NCBI GenBank assembly: GCA_018350325.1
Contig: JAEVLN010000009.1
Coordinates: 18,072-82,071, forward strand
From: Globodera rostochiensis
Lineage: Eukaryota > Nematoda > Chromadorea > Rhabditida > Heteroderidae
DNA: 64,000 nucleotides
Direction: 5' to 3'
Shown here one piece after another: positions 51,542 to 62,206 of the stretch. The notes beneath the pieces were generated by a model. It was not told the origin of the DNA. It worked only from the letters and a program-made list of their open reading frames with translations, and ran no database searches. The position numbers were made by a program, and so were the translations under genes. Each line of letters opens with the position of its first letter. The stretch's first letter is position 1.

Positions 51542-52058
51542 TTTCGGTGCTTTCATGAATTCTTATGAAAAGAGCTCAATTCAGCATAAAACCAATTGCG
51601 GTTGGGGGACATTTAATCCTTTTATTCCTTTAACAGAAAGTAATGTCGTCGACAAACAGAGAACGGGTGGAAACATCAAACAGAAAGAGCAGAAAAGGGA
51701 TTTTGTCGCTACGAACAGAAACATTCGAGTTGGGAATGTTTGAATGAATTTGGTTGCTTTTTATTTGTGAATTATTACACCATAAATTTGTTTGTTTTTT
51801 GAATTTTACAAACATATTGAAAATCGAATGAATTAAAATCGAAAAAATAAGTCGGTCCCTCCGTCCTTATCTTTTTGAAATTTTACAAAAAAGGAACAAT
51901 TTATAATCGCGGAAAAACCTAAGTATTTAATTTTATTATTCACATCATTGATAACAAACGCATTAAACATTTATTAGCTTAGTAATAATACCCGCATTCA
52001 TTTTGAAGTGAATGAATCCTTTTCAAACATTTTACCGGGTCCAAAGCTTACAATTCGA
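51542..52058. other. Spacer between helicase-like and esterase genes
   Basis: AT-rich. Includes an open frame (51405-51743) overlapping the helicase end in another phase. In-frame ATGs at 52008 and 52059 precede the esterase coding sequence. Nothing else recognised. Confidence 0.4.
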
Positions 52059-55000
52059 ATGCTTTTCGTCCGGTCGTTCTTGATCGTTTTTACTCAATTC
52101 TTCGCCCATCTTTGGCATTTTTCTGCTCAACTTGAACCCGAGAATAGACATTTTGTCCGGGTTCAGACGACGACTGGAAAAATTCGGGGGCGTGTTCTGA
52201 GGTTGGGGTTAGGCAAGGAAAGGACGGACATCGACGTGTTCTTTGGAATTCCATACGCAGCACCTCCGACGGGACCTTTGCGATTTGAGGTGCATTCGAT
52301 CCGTTCAATGAAACGCTGAAGGCGACGACGGATTGGCAATAATACTTTAATTAGTATTCTTGTCAATTTCTGTTCTTTTTTTGCTCAAAAATCAATGCTA
52401 ATCTATGAAACTCTTTCGAGGACGGGAATGCCGGCGAATTGCGTCGAGAGTTGGTCATTCCCGGTGGGGGTTCACAAAATCCTTGGATCTGCAAAACGGC
52501 TCTCTCGCCATTTGCTCAATTCTTTTAGAAAACGGTGCCGTTGGCCGAGAACGGCACGCATCAGGTGGATGCCATCAAAATGCCAAGAATGTGTGTGCCG
52601 CACCATCGACTCGACAATTGGATAAGCGATTGGGAGGAGTACAGCGAGGACTGCCTGTACATCAACATGTTCACGCCACGACAGCAGAAAGAGGTGTTGT
52701 AAAAGTCTTTGTATTGAACTGAATGAATGAATGGCAAAAGAACAAAAAATTCCGTTTATAAAAACATTTTTAAGGATATTCTGAGACCTCTGCTGGTAGC
52801 CATTTATGTTGGTGGCTTTGAAGTGGGCACCCGCCGCTATAAAAACTACACAGAAATTGGCCACAAATTTTTGTCCCGCGACATTGCGGTGGCCACAATT
52901 CAATTCAGAATTGGATTTTTGGGTATTCGATCAGCAAATTGAAAAGCATTAAAAGTCCGATCACTGTTAGGTTTTGCCTCGTCCGGAAGCGCGGAGATGC
53001 CCGGCAACTTTGGCTACTGGGACTTGACGGAAGCTCTGCGATGGCTTCGCGCCAATGCGAAAGCGTTCGGTGCGGACCCGTCGCGGATCACTTTATTCGG
53101 CTACAGTGCGTCCTCCACAACTGTCACAACGTTGGGCCTTTCCCCGCACAGCCGAGGCTCGGAACTTGACCATTTAAGGAATAAATGTCCAATTAATTAA
53201 TTCACAAATAATTAAAGAACTCTTCCAACAAATAATTCAAATGAGCGGGCCCGTGTTCTCCTCACGAGGCGCCAGTGATCGAACGGTGAACACAACGCAA
53301 AGAATGGCCGATCAAATTGGATGCGCAAATTGGAAGCTGAAGGAGTGTCTGAAGACGAAGTCCATTGGCCAATTCTTCGAGGCAATGGACAAAATCGTAA
53401 AATAGGGACTTCAAAGGATCATCTCTGATCAGTCTGTCCGGTTGATCAGGGTTCGACTTTGCCCGACGTAAATTACGATTTGTTCGGCCCAACCTTCGAT
53501 GACGACTTTCTGCCGGCCAATTTTAGCCAATTGGTGCGAGAGTCGAAGCCGAAACCGACAATTATTGGGGTGAACGAGTTGGAGCCGTTGGCATTCAGTG
53601 AGCCAATTCTTTATTTTTGAAAAAAATAATTTGTTTTCAATAGAGAGCAAAATGCCATGGCATTTGCCAAACATTTGAATTGAAATGAAATTGAAAATGT
53701 TTTTAGCTCTGATCAACGGTAACAATTCCCTCCGCCATTTGGCAATTCCCCGCGAGGAATTTGCCACGTTTGGAAGGGAAAAGTTGCGAATGTATTTGCG
53801 ACAAAAGGCAATTAAAAGCGAATATTATGGGCCAAAAGCGGCGGAGGAATTGGCGGAGGAAGTGACGTCATTTTATGTAAATTTGTCGGAAAATCGGACG
53901 GCACTCAACGGCAGCAGAGACAATTGGTTCTTTTTGCAGAGGACCGTCCTCGTAAACTTTCGGAAATTAAATGAATTAATTTAAAATGGAGGTGCTCGTG
54001 GCGTTATGCCACTCCCTCCTAATTTGCCCTTAAGCACATTTCTGGGGGTTATTGCCACTCCCTCCCAATTTGCCCTTAAGCACATTTCTGGGGGTTATTG
54101 CCACTCCCTCCCAATTTGCCCTTAAGCACATTTCTGGGGGTTATTGCCACTCCCTCCCAATTTGCCCTTAAGCACATTTCTGGGGGTTATTGCCACTCCC
54201 TCCCAATTTGCCCTTAAGCACATTTCTGGGGGTTATTGCCACTCCCTCCCAATTTGCCCTTAAGCACATTTCTGGGGGTTATTGCCACTCCCTCCCAATT
54301 TGCCCTTAAGCACATTTCTGGGGGTTATTGCCACTCCCTCCCAATTTGCCCTTAAGCACATTTCTGGGGGTTATTTCCATTCTCTCCCAATTTGCCCTTA
54401 AGCACATTTCTGGGGGTTATTGCCACTCCCTCCCAATTTGCCCTTAAGCACATTTCTGGGGGTTATTGCCACTCCCTCCCAATTTGCCCTTAAGCACATT
54501 TCTGGGGGTTATTGCCACTCCCTCCCAATTTGCCCTTAAGCACATTTCTGGGGGTTATTGCCACTCCCTCCCAATTTGCCCTTAAGCACATTTCTGGGGG
54601 TTATTGCCACTCCCTCCCAATTTGCCCTTAAGCACATTTCTGGGGGTTATTTCCATTCTCTCCCAATTTGCCCTTAAGCACATTTCTGGGGGTTATTGCC
54701 ACTCCCTCCCAATTTGCCCTTAAGCACATTTCTGGGGGTTATTGCCACTCCCTCCCAATTTGCCCTTAAGCACATTTCTGGGGGTTATTGCCACTCCCTC
54801 CCAATTTGCCCTTAAGCACATTTCTGAGGGTTATTGCCACTCCCTCCCAATTTGCCCTTAAGCACATTTCTGGGGGTTATTTCCATTCTCTCCCAATTTG
54901 CCCTTAAGCACATTTCTGGGGGTTATTGCCACTCCCTCCCAATTTGCCCTTAAGCACATTTCTGGGGGTTATTTCCATTCTCTCCCAATTTGCCCTTAAG

Positions 55001-58000
55001 CACATTTCTGGGGGTTATTGCCACTCCCTCCCAATTTGCCCTTAAGCACATTTCTGGGGGTTATTGCCATTCTCTCCCAATTTACCCTTAAGCACATTTC
55101 TGGGGGTTATTGCCACTCCCTCCCAATTTGCCCTTAAGCACATTTCTGGGGGTTATTGCCACTCCCTCCCAATTTGCCCTTAAGCACATTTCTGGGGGTT
55201 ATTGCCACTCCCTCCCAATTTGCCCTTAAGCACATTTCTGGGGGTTATTGCCATTCTCTCCCAATTTACCCTTAAGCACATTTCTGGGGGTTATTTCCAT
55301 TCTCTCCCAATTTGCCCTTAAGCACATTTCTGGGGGTTATTGCCACTCCCTCCCAATTTGCCCTTAAGCACATTTCTGGGGGTTATTGCCACTCCCTCCC
55401 AATTTGCCCTTAAGCACATTTCTGGGGGTTATTTCCATTCTCTCCCAATTTGCCCTTAAGCACATTTCTGGGGGTTATTGCCACTCCCTCCCAATTTGCC
55501 CTTAAGCACATTTCTGGGGGTTATTGCCACTCCCTCCCAATTTGCCCTTAAGCACATTTCTGGGGGTTATTGCCACTCCCTCCCAATTTGCCCTTAAGCA
55601 CATTTCTGGGGGTTATTGCCACTCCCTCCCAATTTGCCCTTAAGCACATTTCTGGGGGTTATTTCCATTCTCTCCCAATTTGCCCTTAAGCACATTTCTG
55701 GGGGTTATTGCCATTCTCTCCCAATTTACCCTTAAGCACATTTCTGGGGGTTATTGCCACTCCCTCCCAATTTGCCCTTAAGCACATTTCTGGGGGTTAT
55801 TGCCACTCCCTCCCAATTTGCCCTTAAGCACATTTCTGGGGGTTATTTCCATTCTCTCCCAATTTGCCCTTAAGCACATTTCTGGGGGTTATTGCCACTC
55901 CCTCCCAATTTGCCCTTAAGCACATTTCTGGGGGTTATTGCCATTCTCTCCCAATTTACCCTTAAGCACATTTCTGGGGGTTATTGCCACTCCCTCCCAA
56001 TTTGCCCTTAAGCACATTTCTGGGGGTTATTGCCACTCCCTCCCAATTTGCCCTTAAGCACATTTCTGGGGGTTATTGCCACTCCCTCCCAATTTGCCCT
56101 TAAGCACATTTCTGGGGGTTATTGCCACTCCCTCCCAATTTGCCCTTAAGCACATTTCTGAGGGTTATTGCCACTCCCTCCCAATTTGCCCTTAAGCACA
56201 TTTCTGGGGGTTATTTCCATTCTCTCCCAATTTGCCCTTAAGCACATTTCTGGGGGTTATTGCCACTCCCTCCCAATTTGCCCTTAAGCACATTTCTGGG
56301 GGTTATTTCCATTCTCTCCCAATTTGCCCTTAAGCACATTTCTGGGGGTTATTGCCACTCCCTCCCAATTTGCCCTTAAGCACATTTCTGGGGGTTATTG
56401 CCACTCCCTCCCAATTTGCCCTTAAGCACATTTCTGGGGGTTATTGCCACTCCCTCCCAATTTGCCCTTAAGCACATTTCTGGGGGTTATTTCCATTCTC
56501 TCCCAATTTGCCCTTAAGCACATTTCTGGGGGTTATTGCCACTCCCTCCCAATTTGCCCTTAAGCACATTTCTGGGGGTTATTGCCACTCCCTCCCAATT
56601 TGCCCTTAAGCACATTTCTGGGGGTTATTGCCACTCCCTCCCAATTTGCCCTTAAGCACATTTCTGGGGGTTATTGCCACTCCCTCCCAATTTGCCCTTA
56701 AGCACATTTCTGGGGGTTATTTCCATTCTCTCCCAATTTGCCCTTAAGCACATTTCTGGGGGTTATTGCCATTCTCTCCCAATTTACCCTTAAGCACATT
56801 TCTGGGGGTTATTGCCACTCCCTCCCAATTTGCCCTTAAGCACATTTCTGGGGGTTATTGCCACTCCCTCCCAATTTGCCCTTAAGCACATTTCTGGGGG
56901 TTATTTCCATTCTCTCCCAATTTGCCCTTAAGCACATTTCTGGGGGTTATTGCCATTCTCTCCCAATTTACCCTTAAGCACATTTCTGGGGGTTATTGCC
57001 ACTCCCTCCCAATTTGCCCTTAAGCACATTTCTGGGGGTTATTGCCACTCCCTCCCAATTTGCCCTTAAGCACATTTCTGGGGGTTATTTCCATTCTCTC
57101 CCAATTTGCCCTTAAGCACATTTCTGGGGGTTATTGCCACTCCCTCCCAATTTGCCCTTAAGCACATTTCTGGGGGTTATTGCCATTCTCTCCCAATTTA
57201 CCCTTAAGCACATTTCTGGGGGTTATTGCCACTCCCTCCCAATTTGCCCTTAAGCACATTTCTGGGGGTTATTGCCACTCCCTCCCAATTTGCCCTTAAG
57301 CACATTTCTGGGGGTTATTGCCACTCCCTCCCAATTTGCCCTTAAGCACATTTCTGGGGGTTATTGCCACTCCCTCCCAATTTGCCCTTAAGCACATTTC
57401 TGAGGGTTATTGCCACTCCCTCCCAATTTGCCCTTAAGCACATTTCTGGGGGTTATTTCCATTCTCTCCCAATTTGCCCTTAAGCACATTTCTGGGGGTT
57501 ATTGCCACTCCCTCCCAATTTGCCCTTAAGCACATTTCTGGGGGTTATTTCCATTCTCTCCCAATTTGCCCTTAAGCACATTTCTGGGGGTTATTGCCAC
57601 TCCCTCCCAATTTGCCCTTAAGCACATTTCTGGGGTTTTTTTTGGAATGTTTGATGATTTAAATAAGCGGCCATAATTTATATGAAAATGGAATATTTCC
57701 GTTAGTTTCTCGCCGATGTGCAATTTTTGGTGCCTTTTTTATGGGAAGTGCGCGAGAAAGTGTCCACCGGGTGGCCTTTGTTTCTTTACGTCAACAAATA
57801 TATCAACGCAAAGGAAATTCCGAAGGATTTTCCACCCGAACTTTGCAGTTAAACAAATTAATTCTAAAAAATCTTTTATTTTTAAGAATTTCAGAAAGTT
57901 TCCATGACAGTGATCACAAATATGTGCTAAGACATCCGTACTCAAGTTACGAATTCGATGGGAACGACTTGGCAATGGAACGTCTGATGACTTTGCTCTT

Positions 58001-58375
58001 CGCCAACTTTGTTCGGAATGGGTCAGTGCCAAAAAGAATGAAAAGGGAGGGAAAATGACGCGTTGGCATTTTGACTGGTGGGCGGCACGGCACCAATTCA
58101 ATTTATTTCCCAGGGAACCCTCTTCGCCGGACACCGTCCATTGGCCCCCCGCGACCCGCGCCCATCCCTTCCGCCATTTGGCCATCGATTTGCCGGTGCC
58201 CCAACCCGTGCCGGACTTTGACCTCCGGAGAGTGCGCTTTTGGGACCAAATTGTGGCCAAATACCCGCAACACAATCTCATCCTTGGCACCTCAGCAATA
58301 GCCAATTTTGCCACACGATCGGCTCAAATGGCAGCGACTGTGATAATGATGGCCTTATTGGCCGTTTTTGGATAA
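52059..58375 (+). CDS. Carboxylesterase/cholinesterase-like protein with altered active-site motifs
   Basis: Type-B carboxylesterase fold. Exons: 52059-52289, 52529-52693, 52775-52922, 52971-53156, 53218-53396, 53450-53597, 53707-53951, 57706-57847, 57895-58021 and 58114-58375 (610 aa, phases closed; an upstream ATG at 52008 adds 17 residues). A hydrophobic signal peptide is followed by FFGIPYAAPPTGPLRFE, SEDCLYINMFTP, VAIYVGGFEVGT, NFGYWDLTEALRWLR, ITLFGYSASS, FQQIIQMSG, FDDDFLPANF, GVNELEPLAF, FHDSDHKYVL and LLFANFVRNGEPSSPD. The C-terminus is hydrophobic (MAATVIMMALLAVFG), suggesting a GPI or membrane anchor. The oxyanion HGGGF reads YVGGF and the nucleophile elbow GxSxG reads GYSAS; Ser, Glu and His seem kept. 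Intron 4 needs a GC donor. Intron 7 is 3754 nt of minisatellite. Confidence 0.88.
54004..57635. repeat. 46-bp minisatellite filling esterase intron 7, about 79 copies
   Basis: Unit of 46 bp built on CAATTTGCCCTTAAGCACAT followed by TTCTGGGGGTTATTGCCACT and CCCTCC. Three main types alternate irregularly: GCCACTCCC/TTTGCCC, TCCATTCTC/TTTGCCC and GCCATTCTC/TTTACCC; a rare CTGAGGG variant also occurs. The array starts about 50 nt inside the intron donor and stops about 70 nt before the acceptor, so the splice sites themselves are not repeated. Confidence 0.95.
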
Positions 58376-58405
58376 TTTAAATTAGGGAATTTGTCCAAAA
58401 TTGAA

Positions 58406-58421
58406 TTTATTCGCTAATAAA
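58406..58421. promoter_or_regulatory. Overlapping polyadenylation signals for two convergent genes
   Basis: TTTATT at 58406-58411 is AATAAA on the minus strand, about 140 nt after the stop of the small secreted peptide gene. AATAAA at 58416-58421 serves the plus strand, about 40 nt after the esterase stop. The two signals are only 4 nt apart. Confidence 0.6.
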
Positions 58422-58551
58422 TTACAATTTATGAATTTTGCTGATCGCATTTCTCTTCCGACGAACATCCATTGTTTCTTCCCGAATTTTTCTGATTGTA
58501 ACAATTTTTGTGATTTAAGCAAAAGGGTAAAATTAGTTATTACGGCATTAA

Positions 58552-58761
58552 TTACCCCGTTTGTGCGTCGCTTTCCTCCGAATTTTCGTCCGGCCGCCGT
58601 TGCCCCTCCGGTGCCATTGGCAAAATGAAATTGATTAGGTCCATAAATTCCCTCGTCTGGCCATCCGACTCCATCGAATTCTGTTCCTTCTTCCACGCAA
58701 AACCCTCGGCAAAAAGTCCCAAAAGAAAAATGGCGGCAATTGGGAAGGGCAAAAAGAACAT
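58552..58761 (-). CDS. Small secreted peptide precursor, unknown family
   Basis: A single-exon frame of 69 aa. Residues 1-21 form a clear signal peptide (MFFLPFPIAAIFLLGLFAEG and A). The mature part starts WKKEQNSMESDGQTREF, continues with MDLINFILPMAPEGQRRPDE and ends SEESDAQTG. There are no cysteines; an RR pair offers a dibasic cleavage site. A TTACAG acceptor-like site lies 13 nt before the ATG (trans-splicing candidate), and an AATAAA signal lies about 140 nt after the stop. It is convergent with the esterase gene. I recognise no family; a neuropeptide-like or other secreted product is possible, and a spurious frame cannot be excluded. Confidence 0.5.
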   Translation of the reverse strand: MFFLPFPIAAIFLLGLFAEGFAWKKEQNSMESDGQTREFMDLINFILPMAPEGQRRPDENSEESDAQTG

Positions 58762-59255
58762 TTTGGACTTTTACTGTAATATTTTGGGAACTATCAAATT
58801 ATTTGAAACAAAAAGGAGCGTTATTAGGTAATTAATTTATCCGATGCCTCTGAATGTGTTTTTCCCACATTCCCTCCGCTTATATTGCCCCAAAATGTAG
58901 ACCATTTGATTTGACCTTGAACTGCCCGCCCCCTCCGGCGCCCCCCTCCCCCCCGGCGCCGTTCTGTTCTCCTTCCGTTTTATCTTTCCTTCACATGCGC
59001 CAATTTTCACCTAATTTTGCGCTATTTTCAGCAATGAATGAACGAAAGCACCACAACAAATGACACAATCACTCTTTGTCAAGAATGGCATCCGAAAATT
59101 GGGGCGCGCGGCGGATGGACCCCCCCCCCCCCCCAAAAAAAGTAATAATAATAGGTAATTCAATCAGAATAAATAAATAAATATAAATACAATAAATTCA
59201 ATTAAAAAAGAAGAAATATGGGCAAGAAAGGGCGGCCGAAACGAAATTATCAAAT
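58762..59255. other. Intergenic spacer
   Basis: Short region between the small peptide gene and the 3' end of the amino-acid transporter, with a C run at about 59121-59134 and an AATA-rich stretch at 59142-59210. No gene supported. Confidence 0.5.
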
Positions 59256-61065
59256 TTAGAGATAGCACGGCATCAAAAAATGGGCACCAAACAAAGTTTG
59301 AAGCGAAGAAAAGGTGGCAAAACAGCCAACGAATGCGGCAAAAACTGAAATATAATTAAAGAAAATGCATTTTAATTACTCACTTATCACTGTGCCATAA
59401 AACGCCCTTCTCGCCCATATAAACATTTTCCTCCTAAAGGCATTCAAATTTGTCAACATTTAAATAAACGATTACCTTTGGCGTTGTGTTTCCGAGTCGG
59501 AAAGGATCAAATGGAAAAGAAAGGGTAAAATGAGGGCAATTAGCGGGACGGTCGAAGAGCCCACAAATCCGAGGAAAGGACCGAAATTGGGTACACTTTC
59601 CGCAACAAAAAGGACGGAGGCCAAAACAGCGGAACGGACCAACACGCGGCGGCGGCAAAACTCTGAGAAAAGTGCCGAAGGGAATATGGCAAAAGTTAAA
59701 ATGTTTTTTGCCTTGCGGCGTTCGGAAGAATTCTTCTGCCTCTTGGTTCAGCGGGTTGATGACCAAAATGATGGCGAGCAGAGAGTTGGCAGTGATCAGC
59801 CCGAGGGCGATTTGTTGGACCCCGGCGGTTCGAATTGAGCCGACCACCGAATCACTCAAACCATCGCCGTAGGCGAAACAGGCGAAAAGAACGACCAAAA
59901 AGTCGAAAAAAGTAATCACTAAAGGTTAAATGGCGCTCTTGAAATTTGTGTGCCAAAACTGAAAAGTGACCCGAGAAGCCAAGAATGGCCGATTTGTGAA
60001 AGTCGGCGGGGTTTTGCATGTCGTGTTGAATGGTTGGCATCGCGGGATGACCTCCAAAAGCGAATAGCCTAATTAACCTAACATAAATGTCTTATAATAC
60101 AATATTAGTGACAATTATTACATTGTCCCAACGGCATTCAGATAATTGTTGAAGTCGGAGGATTCAGCAGAAGAAACATTGGAAATCGAACTTTTGGTGG
60201 GCTTGAACAGATCGACCAATGTGCCAATGAATATGATGACAACTTGACGAAAATAGGCGCGTAAATTTCAAATTAAATTTGAAATAAATTGGCATTTTAA
60301 AATGCCGGGACAGTTAAAATAGGACAATCTGATGGATGCCAGAATCGGGCCTAACATTTGAAACAAAATCCCACAAGTCGCGACGGTGCAGAACAAACCG
60401 CCGAAGAGAATGGGCCAAAATTCGTTTGGGGACTTCAGCAAAGTGAGCGGGAGAAGGAGCAGTGCCAGAACGAGCAGAATTAGGCACTCGGACGTGTCGA
60501 GCCGGAACAGAACGTGCAGCAAATTGCGAACGTTTACGGCACACAGCAACAAAAACACAGTGGCAACTCCAAATTGAGTGGCATTTACGCCGATGGACAC
60601 CAACGTTCTAATGGAATGGACGGGGCTTATAATTTATGCAAAGCCACCTCATCCACTGCCCCAGGGCACAAAATCCAATTTCGGCATACGGCCTCCGGCA
60701 ATGTTTTTGCCGATATTCCGGAAATCTGTGGAGAACAATTTGCCAACAACGTCCCAACAAAATGGCCGAACAGCAGGACAAAATGCCGAATAGGACGAGC
60801 AAGGCCAATCCCCGGTGGATTCCTTCGGCGGTAAAACAATTAAAATGAACAAATTTATAATTTTAACACCGATTCGGAAGATTGGCCCTGGCAAAGAGAC
60901 CATTCCGCCGATTGACATGTCGGTGACCATGAAAAAGGCGGCCAATGCCCAGTGGAGGCCCGACGACTAATTTTTCAAAAAATAAAAAAAATTTGCCAAA
61001 TTAAATTAAAAATTTGCACTTACCGTTCGGTCAACGGATTCGCTTTTTCTCGCAATTTCATTCAT
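59256..61065 (-). CDS. Amino-acid transporter of the SLC32/36/38 (Aa_trans) superfamily
   Basis: Multi-pass amino-acid/auxin-permease-type transporter. Ten exons: 61065-61024, 60966-60870, 60822-60648, 60607-60351, 60242-60122, 60068-59971, 59918-59712, 59662-59476, 59433-59384 and 59344-59256 (1323 nt, 440 aa, phases closed). Family blocks in order: [19 protein letters not shown] (TM1), [33 protein letters not shown] (the conserved FGGHPxxPxIQxxM motif), [51 protein letters not shown] with VPNFGP, and a last span ending FLMPCYL. Introns 4 and 8 (60350-60243, 59711-59663) need GC donors (TTAG|GCCCGA, CAAG|GCAAAA); those joins restore conserved residues. Substrate not predictable from sequence. 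Confidence 0.92.
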
Positions 61066-62206
61066 TTGAATTAGTCCATAAAATAAATATAAAAATAATT
61101 TGTTTTATAAGCGAACCATTGATATTCTTTTATTTCTTATCATTTAACCGGGCGAAGAAAGCAAATTTATTTTTTCGATGGTTTCAAAACCCAAATTATT
61201 CGTTTTTGGCCAACTTTTTGGCGCTTAGCTTCTGTCATCTATTGATGACTTCTCAATAATTGTAATTCTTCGACGGCATAAGCTACGGATTTTCAGGGAA
61301 AAATAAAGGAAAATGCGACATCAATGCAAATTGTTGGTTTGTCGCATTTTCTATTGACAAATGTTTTTATTTTATCCCTTTTTTGCCGACGATAAAAGAT
61401 TTGTTAGCCTTAAGAAAGCTTTTTCTCTAAAACTCGCTTAAAAATATAGAAAATCGTAATGCGTTTGATTGTTTATAAACAAACAGACATTTAAAATGAA
61501 TTATTAATTGGCGGGCCCCCCGAAAAGTAAATCTTTAAGAAAAAGGAAGACTCTCCCCATTAACTTTGTAGTCACCGAATATTTATTGGTCTACACACAA
61601 AATATTACAAAAATAATGGAATGGGGCGAAATGAATCAAATAAAAAGATATAAATATTGTCAAAAGATTGGGCTAATCATTCACTGAAATCGACGCTAAA
61701 AAAATTGCAAACGGAAATTAGCCCCCAAAATCTGGCTCTATACAATAAAATGGATTCTCAACAAATTCCAATTCACTCGCCCATTTAACGTTTTCCGTTC
61801 ACCTAAAACATTCATCAGAATTTGCACTGAAAGAAATCTGTTCGAATTTGGGACAGAAAATGTCTTAGCGCACAAAACGCCAAAACGAGGCAATTTAAGG
61901 CCAAATTACATAGGAAGGAACCGAATTGCCGGAAAAACCAACAATTAAATTCTATTGCGCTGCTGTTTTGGCCCAGAAAGGGAGGAAGTAGTTCACGGTC
62001 AGCCAAACAAAAATGCGGATTTTGGGATTGGAGAAGGGGGGGGGGTGGACAGTTCCTAAACTTTTATCATATGGGAATTGACGTTATTCATTAAAATTTG
62101 CTCTTTACTCCAAGCGAAAAATGTGTGGCAATTCAACAAATCGCATTTTCAGTCAAAAAAAGCATAATGTGTCGCCCCATATCAAACTTCGGCGCCTTTC
62201 CTCCCT
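61066..62206. other. Intergenic region
   Basis: AT-rich spacer of 1.1 kb between two minus-strand genes, with a G run at 62038-62045. A 63-residue hydrophobic frame (62006-61815, minus) and an overlapping short frame ending NYFLPFWAKTAAQ have no recognised family and were not called. Confidence 0.4.

Noticed and set aside
51405..51743. Alternative C-terminal frame of the helicase-like gene
   Set aside because: No splice pair joins it in phase; kept only as a note that the gene end is uncertain.
52290..52371. Apparent frameshifted esterase exon (DPFNETLKATTDW)
   Set aside because: Direct splicing of 52289 to 52529 is in phase and gives the expected esterase spacing, so this is intron.
54004..57635. 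CRISPR-like regular repeats
   Set aside because: Units are head-to-tail without unique spacers, inside a eukaryotic gene.
61815..62030. Short hydrophobic minus-strand frames
   Set aside because: Two competing phases, no family, no splice support.
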